Shown: one piece after another, positions 31,519-40,849 of the stretch
Position numbering within the stretch: the stretch's first letter is position 1
How the letters are laid out: each line of letters starts with the position of its first letter
Assembly: GCA_014904985.1 (NCBI GenBank)
Contig: MU129229.1
Coordinates: 1-41,026 of the forward strand
DNA length: 41,026 nt
Source of the DNA: Hydnum rufescens UP504
Lineage: Eukaryota > Basidiomycota > Agaricomycetes > Cantharellales > Hydnaceae
Direction of reading: 5' to 3'
Program-made: the position numbers and the translations under genes
The notes under the pieces: model-generated
What the model was told of the DNA's origin: nothing
What the model saw: the letters and a program-made list of their open reading frames with translations, nothing else
Databases searched by the model: none

Positions 31519-32704
31519 ATGATGACACCTCAAACCCCTTGATTAATGCCAAGGCCTTCTGCTAAGGATGCTCTGTATTTCAAAGGAAAGTGACTGGACA
31601 AGTTTCTTATTGATTATGAAGCATGCTGTGAAGAAGCATTATATACAGATGAGGAGAAATGTAAGCACTTGGTATGATATTGTGGAAGGAAAGTCATGGA
31701 GTTGTTAAAGAATCTTCCTGAAGCAAAAGGAAATCCTTTAAAGAACTCACAGACAGGCTTAGGCATTTCTATGGACAAACTGACAACAAGAAGAGGTACA
31801 CCAGGGATGTTGAGATGTGATGGGTATCCTATTTGATATTTCTCTTCCCTGATTCACACATTTGTTATTTGCCCCTATTTCCTTTTTTGGTTAGCACCAT
31901 GTATGGCATCCAGTGATCTCGGACCGGATGCCCTTTATATACCTTGGAGCTCTGGAGGCAGTCCCTTAGTTTGACTCCTCTGAACTCCAGGTATGTCTCT
32001 TTTCTTGTCACTCATGTAGATATCTTCATTGCTAGTTTGACTCCTCCGAACTCCAGATATCACCCTGTGTGTGATCCAGCTCTAGATGCTTCTCAAGGGA
32101 ATGTCTAGCTTGCTATTGTTTCAAGCCATATTTGATTAAAAGTGAAGCAGACCTTGACACATACTATCAAAAGTTTGTGACTCAAGCCCATCATTTACAA
32201 GCAAAAGGGATGATTGCTGAAAGGGATGAAAATGATTTATTTTGGCAAGGAATACCCTGAGAAGTTCAACAAGTCATATTACCCTACCTTCAAGTGCTCC
32301 CAGGTTTTGACAACTCTAAACCCCTCAGCCATTTCACAGCTTATAAATGCATAAAGTCCTGCCTTAAGGATGATGTGTATTACAACATTCAAGATCTGCA
32401 TAAGCATGAGGGAAGGACTTACTACAAGGGCAAAGTCAGATTCAAGAAAAACTATTACAAACACTCAAAATTGGACTCAGATTCTTCAGATTCTTCAGAT
32501 TCAGATTCCAGTGATGATGAATCAGAGGAAGAAGGGTCAAGTAGTGATAGTGATAGTGATAGTGTAAAAACACGGATGGAAATGCCCCCAAGGAGAGGAT
32601 TGGCCCCACATAAATCAGCCTCTACTCCAGCTCTGAAAACAGTTTCAGATCAGGTAGGTGAATTGGCAAAATCATTTAATGAAATGAAAATACACCTTGC
32701 ATGA
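31519..32704 (+). pseudogene. Ty3/gypsy gag of element 2, split by a solo LTR
   Basis: Start MMTPQTP at 31519. The N-terminal part reads DALYFKGK, FLIDYEACCEEALYTDEEKC, RKVMELLKNLPEAKG, then FYGQTDNKKRYT with stops and a frameshift. The frame is interrupted at 31808 by a 288-bp LTR and resumes at 32101 with CLACYCFKPYLIKSEADLD, LDTYYQKFVTQAHHLQAKGM, DLFWQGIP. After FTAYKCIKSCLKDD there is a Lys-rich and then a Ser/Asp/Glu-rich tract (32470-32560), and the region ends VGELAKSFNEMKIHLA. This is the usual gag of large agaricomycete gypsy elements, which forms the particle shell. Confidence 0.8.
31808..32095 (+). mobile_element. solo LTR with 5-bp target duplication
   Basis: TGTTGAGA at 31808 and TTCTCA ending at 32095 (TG...CA); flanked by AGGGA on both sides (31803-31807 and 32096-32100). 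Removing it and one AGGGA restores continuity of the gag frame, which supports these limits. It holds a TTTATATACC box and two copies of GTTTGACTCCTC...GAACTCCAG. A relative lies on the minus strand at 18759-19020. Confidence 0.9.
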
Positions 32705-35700
32705 TCTTATCCAAACAGCAATCTACCTACACCTGATCACCAGACAAGAACTGAAAACCAGGGAATTGACAGTCCTGCTACTTATCCCAATAATATCCCA
32801 AGGAATTCAAATCATTATCCTGACAGATCTTTGGAAGGATCAAGGAGTGCAGTTATTTGTTGGTTCTGTGACAAAACTGGAGTTCATGCAGTAGGAATGA
32901 AGAATTGCCCAGATGTACAGGCAATGATTTGTCAGGGGATGATCAAGTATGCTGTGGATGGAATATTGGTCAAGAGTGATGGAATGCATTTGCCAAGAGG
33001 AATTCCAGGACAAGGAGGGATTAAGCAAGCAATAATAAATGAGCTACAGAGTCTTACCACTCCAAATGCTCAAACTGTTAGTGCTTGCAGTGTGGTGGAT
33101 GAATATGGGTGACCACTTTTTCAAGGACAATTGTACACAGTAATGGCAGAACCAAGAGTCAATCCAGTTGCAAAGTCTGACAAGCCTGAAGTCAGATATA
33201 CTCCCATGGGTGAGAGGCCCCACAACAAGGTTTCTCACTTGCCTAAGCATCAAGTTACTGTTGAGATACCACCTTGGAATGTAGCACATCCTGTACCAGA
33301 AACTCACCCCAGTCCACCCCAGCAACCAGTTGTGGAAATGGAAGTAGATGATGAACACAAAATTGCAAAAATGCAGCCACAAGAGGCTAAAAAGGGCCTA
33401 GAAAAAGAGCCAAAACCAGCCTATGTTCCACATTTTCCACCACCCCCAGTCATTTCAACTCCATTTCTTGATGCAATAACAAAGACTCCATTGGCTGATA
33501 CTCAGAAACCTCAAGAGAAACATCCCCAAGTGGTGATATTGCAAAGAAATCATAAACCCAAGGAACCACTCCCAAAAGAACAGCTTCCAGCAGAAGAAAA
33601 GACAAAGAATGTCAAGTTCAAAAACAACATTCAACAGGAGGGCATAGAAATGGAAGTGGACTCTCCAGAGAAACATTTGCCTAAGAGTGGACCAGCATTC
33701 AAGTTTACAGCAGAGTTTCAGGATGTGTGTGAAGACAAGGAAGTGGTAAAAAAGGTATTAAATCAAAAGATAGAAATATCTTTAGGGGACTTTCTTGGAA
33801 TAGCACCTGGCCCTGCTAAGTTGTTTGCTGCTGGACTAAAGTTAAAAAGGGAACCAACAAACAAGCATAGGGACCCTCTTACTGTGAACTCTGCACCATA
33901 TGAAGAAGGAGAAATTAGTGAATCATCAGATGAATCATTGGAAGAAGGATCTGAGTTTGAAGGAGATGTGAAGGAACCTTGGGAATGGTTGTATAGGGCT
34001 CATCTGATCCATGGAAAACCAAGGAGGATGTTCGTGGTGGCCACAGGGAAGGTTAATGGCAAGGTGATGGGAAGAGAAGATGTGTCTCTTATGATCAACT
34101 CAGGATCCGAATTGAATCTAATCTCAAGTGATGCCATGGAAAAGCTGAACATTCCAATGGATCATGATGGAGAATGCTAGTCACTTCAAGGAATTAATAG
34201 TGGACCTGAACCTCTACTAGGATGTTGTCAAGATGTCCAAGTAGAGATAGGTGGAATACGTTTTGATCATCATTTCTTCATCAAAAATGGGAAATTTGCA
34301 GACCATGATGTCTTGTTAGGTCAACCTTGGCTAATGGATATGGGTGCCCAGATATTGTATGGAGTAAAAGAAGGAAAAGGAGGAATGATGATTCAGGCTT
34401 TCCAGAATGGAGATATGGACCAATAATCAGTACTAATGAAAGCACTAGTGAATGAATCATGAGAAAAGACAAAGCTAGTCAACTCCATTTCAGTCATTCC
34501 ACCAAAATCACCCCTAGAACAAGAACCCACCAGCACAACAGAAGAAGAGATGAAGTTGAACCAATACCAGAAAGTGAAGGCCACCCCATCATATAGCTCA
34601 TTAAAAGGAGATGCTCCTTCAATCCCAACATTTGGAAGAGAAATTTCAGAAGCCTTATGACTCCCAGAGGTTAAGAGGAAGGTTGAAGAATTGAAGGAAA
34701 ACATGTATGTCATGGATGCCTTGGTGAACAAGCATGGAATCACTGCAAGAAATCTACAAAATGCATGGAGATCATCAGCCTCATTTGCAGAAAACAACCT
34801 TGAAGCTCGCATACAGAAGACTATAAGAAGCCACCTGCCTCAAGAAATAAGTCAAGTAGCCAGTCAACACTTAGCCCAGATCATACAAACCAACCATAAG
34901 ACAAAGTACAAGACAGTGGATAAGAAGAAAAATCCTGTTCCACTCAGAGTAACTCAGAGATCAGTCATACGAGAACCATATAAGGATTTGCCATTGTTAA
35001 ACCTTTCCCCATTGCCTGCAGATCCTCCACAATTAAAGGACTTTCAATACACCAAGAAATTAACACCTGAACAAATCAAGAAGATCATTTCAAACATACC
35101 TAATGATTTTCTGACAGAACAAGAACTTGATTTACTTCTTCATGTGGTGGCTCAACAAGAAAAAGGATTGGCTTTTGATGAATCTAAAAGAGGGATCTTC
35201 AAACCTGAATATTTCCCAGATTATGTTATGGAAACCATTCCTCATATACCATGGGAATTGCCCCCCATCAAACCTCCTAAGGCAAATGTAGCTCAAATGA
35301 TACAAATGATCAAGGAACAGTTAGCAGCAGGAAAGTATAAAATCTCCTGGTCTTCTTATCATTCTCAGATGTTTGCAGTGGCTAAGCCAAAAGGTGGTTT
35401 TCAAATTGTTCATGATCTTCAACCTCTCAATGCAGTGTCAGTCAGAGATTCAAGCCTACCCCAAACATCAATGATTTTGCAGACAGCTTTGTAGGACATT
35501 CAGTGTATATTGTTGCTGACCTGTTTGCTGGATATGATGCATGACAAGTAGCAGAAGAGTCACAAGAATTGACAACATCAGATTCACCATTGGGACCAGT
35601 AAAGTTAACATCATTACCTCAAGGGTATACCAATAGCATGCAAGTGTTTATGCGGACAGTAAGACATATGATCAAACCAATGATTCCACATGAAGCAGAT

Positions 35701-36323
35701 GCATTTGTTGATGATGTAGCTGGAAAGGGACCAAAAACAAGATATAAGGATGAACCAATCCCAGGAAACCCCAATATTTGATGATTTATTTGGGAATTTG
35801 CACATACAGTGGATTGACTGTTTGCAACCTTTGCAGAAGCCGGATGTACAGCCTCAGGGAACAAGCTGGTCCTAGCAACACCACTGGTCAATATAGTAGG
35901 AAACATGTGTTCAATGGAAGGAAGATGCCCTCACCATGGAATAGTGACAAAGATATTGAATTGGCCACAGCCAACCAATGTCAAGGAAGTCCAAGGTTTT
36001 CTGGGAACAGTCGGGGTCACAAGAAATTGGATCTGGAAGTATGCCAAGATAGCCAAGCCTTTGACACAATTGACAAAGAAGACCATGAAGGAGTTTGAAT
36101 GGACTGAAGAAGCCACACAAGCAATGCAAAGTTGAAAGAATTAGCATCAGATTTACCCACCAGAAAGTCATTGGATATCTCAATTGCCAATGTTAAGCCC
36201 CTTGGTGAGAGAACCTCAGATTATGGTTTGGTTACCCTTGCAGTGGACAGTTCAGTCATAGCAGTAGGCTGGATAGAATACCAGACTTTAGAAGACAGCA
36301 GATACCCCAGGCTGGTCAGTTAA
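32705..36323 (+). pseudogene. gypsy element 2 pol: zinc knuckle, protease, reverse transcriptase, truncated in RNase H
   Basis: Blocks in order: zinc knuckle CWFCDKTGVHAVGMKNC (about 32860-32910); a long Pro/Lys/Glu linker in an open frame (33131-34180); the protease region SLMINSGSELNLISSDAM (about 34087-34140), where the catalytic Asp of the D-S-G triad is Asn; LLGQPWLMDMGAQILYG (34314-34365); the RT (FQIVHDLQPLNAVSVRD at about 35400; YIVADLFAGYDA; TSLPQGYTNSMQVFMRTVRH; AFVDDVAGKGPKTRY at 35701-35745, catalytic Asp pair intact); VQGFLGTVGVTRNWIWKYAK (about 35980); and the start of RNase H (TLAVDSSVIAVGWIEYQ, about 36235). It breaks off at about 36323. Integrase and 3' LTR are absent. Scattered stops and frameshifts make it inactive. 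Confidence 0.85.
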
Positions 36324-36326
36324 ATT

Positions 36327-36381
36327 GGGGACCTAATTAGGTACCATTTTTGGGGCAGAAAATGGTACCTAATAGGTCCCC
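36327..36381. repeat. hairpin at the gypsy break point
   Basis: GGGGACCTAATTAGGTACC...GGTACCTAATAGGTCCCC, about 23 paired bases with one single-base bulge and a short loop. It sits exactly where the gypsy pol stops. The downstream words AAAATGGTAC...TATGGCTGA resemble the terminal block of the KDZ cassette (28340-28377), so it may be a transposon end. Confidence 0.7.
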
Positions 36382-37062
36382 AGACAGTATGGCTGAAATA
36401 TGGCCAAATTACAGCCATTCTGATTCATTTCAGCCAATCAATGGCTGTGCTAGATTATATATTTATTTATTATTATTATTACTACTATAATTATATACAT
36501 ATTATGCTATATACATATTATCCCCCCCTGGGGTCTGCCACCACAGGGGGCACATGGTTCCTGCTGGTCATGCACCTGCATATACCCACCACACCCACTG
36601 TTGGAGGGATAAATCCCTACACCACAGAATCCTCATCCAAGGCCTATTTCCCTTACAAATGAATCAATTATATGTCACCACACTCATTTAAATTTATCAT
36701 CATTCATTTATTCAAGAAATCAATTGGATTCCTACCCCTTCCAACTCATAATATCACCTCATTCCTTTACCATGTCCACCAGTCAATTTATTGACTATCC
36801 ATTGGACTTCAACATTCCTCATCAAAAAGGGGCAGTTTATGCCCTACATCAAGTCCATTTTCTTTGGACAAGGCAATTCAACTTGCCATTCTTCCTCAAG
36901 ACTGTATGTATGGCTTGTCTGTTCTTCCAAGCCATCCTACTGCCTTAAGGGTGATGAATTGTGATTATGTAATGATGTGGACTGGGCCTAGTTCTGATTC
37001 TGGACTCATGGATCTGTCACATGATCCAGATAGGGGCTGCACTACTATAAAGGAGTATTTTT
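36382..37062. other. AT-rich and low-information region with an unassigned ORF remnant
   Basis: A TATTTATTATTATTATTACT-type AT run at about 36455-36522, then C/G-rich sequence. An open frame at 36772-36948 (MSTSQFIDYPLDFNIPHQKG...) looks protein-like but belongs to no family I recognise and has no continuation. CpG-poor up to about 37060. Confidence 0.4.
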
Positions 37063-37330
37063 TGAATTTCTCCGTCATTTTTGATCGGATTGACTCGAAA
37101 CGACCATGCCAAGGAAGATACGAATTGTACCTATCAAACGGTACCAAACACGAAATGAACGGATCAAAAACACGGTCCCTGTAACAATATCTTTCCATGA
37201 TTCATACTCTGAAGGTGTATTTATTGATTTTCGAAGCCAATTCTTATCAGATTTGTTCGAAAGTACCACACCCTGAAAGCTGTGAAAAATGCGCATCGAA
37301 CGGTACCAAGGGAAGAATGATCAGATGTGA
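37063..37330. repeat. CpG-rich interspersed repeat
   Basis: GAGTATTTTTTGAATTTCTC... matches 14938-15060. It also contains an internal echo: CTATCAAACGGTACC at about 37131 and GCATCGAACGGTACC at about 37292, each followed by an A/G-rich stretch. The copy at 37 kb keeps its CpGs, that at 15 kb has TG or CA at the same places. Nature of the repeat unknown. Confidence 0.6.
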
Positions 37331-38147
37331 AATTCATTTTTCACAAGACAACTCCCTCCCCATGACTCCCCTTTTGCTCCACCATTAAAAATAGCAAATT
37401 ACTTCCGGCCCTCTTATGTCCGATGGAGAAGACCCTCAGGGCAACCTATTCCACCTTTTGTTAAGGGAACTTGTCCAGGTTTGAAGGAGGAATAGCATGT
37501 AATGTGTCAATCTCCCCTTTTATCTTGAAATTGGAATATCTCTATCAGTTTTGAAGATTTTAACTTTATTTCTTTTTCTCTGTGTGTCCCTTATGTCTGA
37601 ATTTTTCACTTTCTATTGAATCGAAGTCTGGATTGTATATTAGGTGCAGATAGCACACAAATTGAGTAGTTCTCCCCCTCCCTCCAGTTTGAAGCTTCTT
37701 GAACAGCTGCTGGTCCCTGGGTGATTTCTCACTACAAAAAGCGAATTCTAACTACACTTTGACTAAGGTCTCAAGAAGGGATTCTTAGGGTGTGGTAATT
37801 TGACTGAAACACACATTCTCACTTAATTGCTTGGGCTTTGTTGGCTCACTGCAATTTCCCCTGTCCAAAAGACCTTCCCCTACTCAGACCTAAACATCCA
37901 GATTAGTTCTGTGATTTCCTCCTTCATCCCTGGCTCAACCTCATGGACAGTAGTTGGATTGGTTTATAACCATCCTGCTTACACTGCTGCAGTAGGTGGG
38001 GTTCATTTGCCCCATTCAGGGCTGGTTCCATTTGGGCACTCCCTCAAGGGAGTGGGTTTTTGTTCATGGGGGCTTGTTCATGGTTTTTGTTCCCAGCATG
38101 TCATTTGGTGGGTTCAGAGGGGGTTCATGTGGATTCTGGTCAAGGAT
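37331..38147. other. no gene recognised; last exon-like block at the right end
   Basis: Mixed sequence with moderate CpG. Open frames near 37827-38153 have no domains. On the minus strand 38147 and leftwards would be the last exon after the intron at 38148-38261 (ATCCTTGACCAGAATCCACA). Confidence 0.4.
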
Positions 38148-38261
38148 CTATAGAAATAAGGAATTCAATGTTAGTACAACATTAATGCAATGCAAAAAGA
38201 GCAGCTTATGCTGCTCTTTTTGTGCCACAAGACTAAGAAATAAAACCAATATAACACATAC
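38148..38261 (-). other. predicted hairpin intron 5 of the module array
   Basis: Minus strand: CAAG|GTATGTGT, GTACTAACATTG branch-like site, TTATTTCTATAG; 114 nt. Hairpin with perfect 13-bp stem CAAAAAGAGCAGC (38193-38205) / GCTGCTCTTTTTG (38210-38222), 4-nt loop. Same subtype as intron 3. Confidence 0.75.
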
Positions 38262-38413
38262 CTTGTACCCCACACCCACAGGTGTAGGGTACTGGGGCCA
38301 TGCATGCCAGCTTGTATGCATGGTGGTTCATATGGGTCCCCCGTCATTTGGGGGTTGATAGGTGGGGTTATGGGGGTTCTTTGTTGGTATTCATTCGCGA
38401 GAGCAGTTGAAAC

Positions 38414-38522
38414 CTACAAAATATTATTTTTAAATTAGTTAGGAAATAAGGGCCATGCAAAAAGAGCAGCTTTCACTGCTCTTTTTGTGTGGCTGTAGCT
38501 ACTGAGGGGGGCGGGGACTTAC
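38414..38522 (-). other. predicted hairpin intron 4 of the module array
   Basis: Minus strand: TCAG|GTAAGTCC, CCTAACTAAT branch-like site, ATATTTTGTAG; 109 nt. Stem CAAAAAGAGCAG (38458-38469) / CTGCTCTTTTTG (38476-38487) with loop CTTTCA. Subtype of introns 1 and 2. The exon side of the donor has the hairpin ACCACACACCCAC...GTGGGTGTGTG (about 38532-38560). Confidence 0.75.
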
Positions 38523-38843
38523 CTGATATAGAACCACACACCCACTGAGGTGGGTGTGTGATTCCATGCCCTCATTTGGCATGTTGCTGTGGGCTTTGAT
38601 GTGCATTGTTGGCCATTGCTGTGTTGTGTTGGTGTATTGTGTTGCTGTGTATTGTGTTGCTGTGTATTGTGTTGCTGTGTATTGTGTTGCTGTGTATTGT
38701 TGCTGTTTGTGTTGCTGTGTATTGTGTTGCTGTGTATTGTGTTGCTGTGTATTGTGTTGCTGTGTCGTGTTGCCATGTGGCACATTGCTGTTTGGGCTTT
38801 TGTTGTTTCGTGGGTTATCGTCCTGTGTTGGATGAGCCCCAAT
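38523..38843 (-). other. exon-like block 3 with 15-bp minisatellite
   Basis: 321 nt between predicted splice sites; starts ATTGGGGCTCATCC and contains GCCCAAACAGC as block 1 does. About 38622-38766 is a minisatellite of the 15-bp unit GTGTTGCTGTGTATT (plus strand), with one shortened unit. The open frames across it are repeat translation (QHNTQ or VLLCI) and not evidence for a protein. Confidence 0.7.
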
Positions 38844-38949
38844 CTAGAATAATGCATGTCAGTAAAAAAAAATTCCAAAGCAGTGCAAAAAGAGCAGCTT
38901 ATGCTGCTCTTTTTGTGCCACAAGAATAAAAAATGAAAAGAAATATTAC
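38844..38949 (-). other. predicted hairpin intron 3 of the module array
   Basis: Minus strand: ACAAA|GTAATATT (weak donor), TTACTGACATG branch-like region, CATTATTCTAG; 106 nt. Perfect 13-bp stem 38886-38898 / 38903-38915 with loop TTAT. The exon side of the donor has a long palindrome GTACCCCACACTCACT...GTGGGTGTGGGGTAC (about 38957-38990). Confidence 0.7.
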
Positions 38950-39107
38950 TTTGTAGTACCCCACACTCACTGCAGTGGGTGTGGGGTACTGGAGCTGTAC
39001 TCCAGCTCGCATGTGTGGTGGTTTGTACAGGTTCCCTTGTTCGGGTGTCAACAGGCAGGGTTATGGGGGTTCTTGTGTGGATATTCATTCACGCAGGAAG
39101 TGGTGAC

Positions 39108-39211
39108 CTAGAATATAAGATTCTATGTTAGTTAAGAGTCACAGACCATGCAAAAAGAGCAGCTTTCACTGCTCTTTTTGCATGCCTGTAGTTACTGGGG
39201 GGGGGACTCAC
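39108..39211 (-). other. predicted hairpin intron 2 of the module array
   Basis: Minus strand: TAAT|GTGAGTCC, ACTAACATAG branch-like site, TTATATTCTAG; 104 nt. Perfect 15-bp stem ATGCAAAAAGAGCAG (39148-39162) / CTGCTCTTTTTGCAT (39169-39183), loop CTTTCA. Exonic hairpin ACACACCTGC...GCAGGTGTG at about 39223-39248. Confidence 0.8.
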
Positions 39212-39483
39212 ATTATATAGTACCACACACCTGCTGTGGCAGGTGTGCAGTTCCTGGGGGCCTCATTTGGTGTGTTCATGTGCTTGTTTGGTTCATTGCT
39301 GTAGGTTGTATTGCCATATGTCACATTACCATGTATCACATCCTTGTTTGGCACATCTTCATTTGGTGCATTGCCATGTCACACTGTCGTGCATCACATT
39401 TCTGTGTTGCATTGCCAGATGTCACATTTCCATATGTTGCATGGCTGTTTGGGCTCTCATCATGCATTGGACAAGGCCTTAAT

Positions 39484-39588
39484 CTAAAATAAATAAAGAG
39501 ACGTTAGTAAGATGTTCCAAAGCAGTGAAAAAAGAGCAGCTTTCACTGCTCTTTTTGTGCCATTGTATCTACTAGAAAGAACACTCAC
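39484..39588 (-). other. predicted hairpin intron 1 of the module array
   Basis: Minus strand: CAAG|GTGAGTGT, CTTACTAACG branch-like site, TTTATTTTAG; 105 nt. Stem AAAAAGAGCAG (39529-39539) / CTGCTCTTTTT (39546-39556), loop CTTTCA. Exonic hairpin CACCTGC...GCAGGTG at about 39600-39617. Confidence 0.75.
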
Positions 39589-39688
39589 CTTGTGACCACA
39601 CACCTGCAGTGGCAGGTGCATGGTTGTGTGGTTGCCTTTTCAGGTGGTTGCTTGTTGTGGTTGCAGGGATAGGAAGCAAGATGCAGAT

Positions 39689-40334
39689 CCAATGCCAGCA
39701 ATTGCCAATACTCAAGAAGTGCCCAAGCACTGGCACTGCAAGCACAGTACACAATAGTACCAAGCATGTATATTATAAATAAATACTATATAATAAAGAT
39801 TTGTCCAGGAAAACCCAAAGAAGAGGATGGTAATGAGTCAGAGCTCAATCAGGCATGACATGGCTAAATACAGAGGGGATTGGGCCACTTCTATGCATCA
39901 GAATTGGCCCAAATTTGAATATAGTAGTGTTATATATACACTCTACATGGGCGATTGATTATCTCAGATGATTTTTGCATTTTTCAATTTCTCATGCCTT
40001 CAATTCCCTAAATAGGGAATTGAAGGCATGAAAAATTGAAAAATGTGAAAATCATCCAAGATAATTAATCACCCATGTAGAGTGTATATATAACACTACT
40101 ATATTCAAATTTGGGCCAATTCTGATGCATAGAAGTGGCCCAATCCCCTCTGTAATTAGCCATGTCATGCCTGATTGAGCTCTGACTCATTACCATCCTC
40201 TTCTTCAGGTTTTCCTGGACAAATTTTTCTTATATAGTATTTATTTATAATATACATGCTTGGTACTATTGTGTACTGTGCTTGCAGTGCCAGTGCTTGG
40301 GTGCTTCTTGAGTATTGGCAATTGCCAGTGTTGG
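39689..40334. repeat. long imperfect palindrome, candidate bidirectional promoter core (copy C)
   Basis: Arms of about 320 bp around 40009-40014 (ATTCCCT AAAT AGGGAAT at the centre), with roughly 5% mismatches and small indels, so the arms have diverged. The outer ends carry GCCAGCAATTGCCAATACTC...AAGTGCCCAAG and its reverse. Inside follow TAAATAAATACTATATAATA-type AT boxes. Leftward introns begin 100 bp to the left. On the right lie a CAG/CAA tract and the terminal block. Confidence 0.9.
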
Positions 40335-40385
40335 ATTTTGCAACTCTACACAGCCACACCCAGCAAGCAACTGCACAACAATGAC

Positions 40386-40482
40386 ACAACAGCAACAGCA
40401 ACAACAGCAACAACAGCAACAACAGCAACAACAGCAACAACAGCAACAACAGCAGCAACAGCAGCAACAGCAGCAGCAACAG
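40386..40482. repeat. CAG/CAA microsatellite
   Basis: About 97 bp of (CAGCAACAA)n and CAGCAG variants. Glutamine, leucine/cysteine and valine/alanine open frames on both strands are due to the repeat only. Confidence 0.9.
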
Positions 40483-40524
40483 TGCATAACCACAACCACA
40501 TGACCACAACCACACGACCATGAC

Positions 40525-40770
40525 CAGGCTGGTCAGACACTTCCATTGATCTCAAAAGGCATGTCATTTTGATGTTTGTATAGGACCTAATAGGCCTGTG
40601 TTCTCTTTGATATCAAATATTGATCAAAAGGGGCCTTTATATCGAACAAGTGCAGTTTTGACATAGTTTTGACATCAATTTGAGATCAAAGTACAGACTT
40701 GAACTTTTACTAGGCTTTATTTGAGATCAAAGTACGGACTTGAGAATTCTGTTAGGCTTTATGCAAGTTT
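40525..40770 (+). mobile_element. KDZ 3' cassette, terminal block (copy C)
   Basis: Reverse complement of the block at 28191-28383, more diverged: GGCTGGTCAG, CATTTTGATGTTT, then TTTTGACATCAATTTGAGATCA. It carries an extra internal duplication (TTTGAGATCAAAGTAC...GACTTGA at about 40679 and 40722). It lies just beyond the stop of the minus-strand transposase at 40850, as in copy B. Confidence 0.6.
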
Positions 40771-40849
40771 GGCCATCTGTCATTCATCCAATCAATCAAA
40801 AACAATAAACCAACTAAAGAATTTATACATAGGAAAATGAATCATAATC

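Larger units (their letters stand above)
38148..39660 (-). repeat. tandem array of spliced hairpin modules (KDZ cassette, copy C)
   Basis: Five predicted introns separate exon-like blocks 39212-39483, 38950-39107, 38523-38843 and 38262-38413. Blocks 1 and 3 share their start and GCCCAAACAGC; blocks 2 and 4 share GAATGAATA...CCCCCATAACC...CAAGCTGG or GCGAGCTGG. The higher-order unit (two exons, two introns) is therefore duplicated, period about 640-690 bp. Block lengths (272, 158, 321, 152) are not consistently multiples of three and no frame is shared, so the product, if any, is RNA. Each intron holds a GAGCAG/CTGCTC hairpin and each donor is preceded by an exonic hairpin. Confidence 0.7.

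Noticed and set aside
38165..38225. Rho-independent terminators
   Set aside because: The GAGCAG hairpins end in T runs by symmetry with the A run of the left arm; such terminators are not used by fungal RNA polymerase II, and the intron context is clear.
38554..38929. Cys/Val/Leu-rich and QHNTQ-rich frames
   Set aside because: Translations of the 15-bp minisatellite, open in several frames at once.
38148..39660. CRISPR-like array
   Set aside because: The regular hairpins are separated by related, not unique, sequence, and the host is a fungus; splice signals explain the spacing better.
40165..40567. Poly-Gln, poly-Cys, poly-Leu and Val/Ala frames
   Set aside because: Translations of the CAG/CAA microsatellite.
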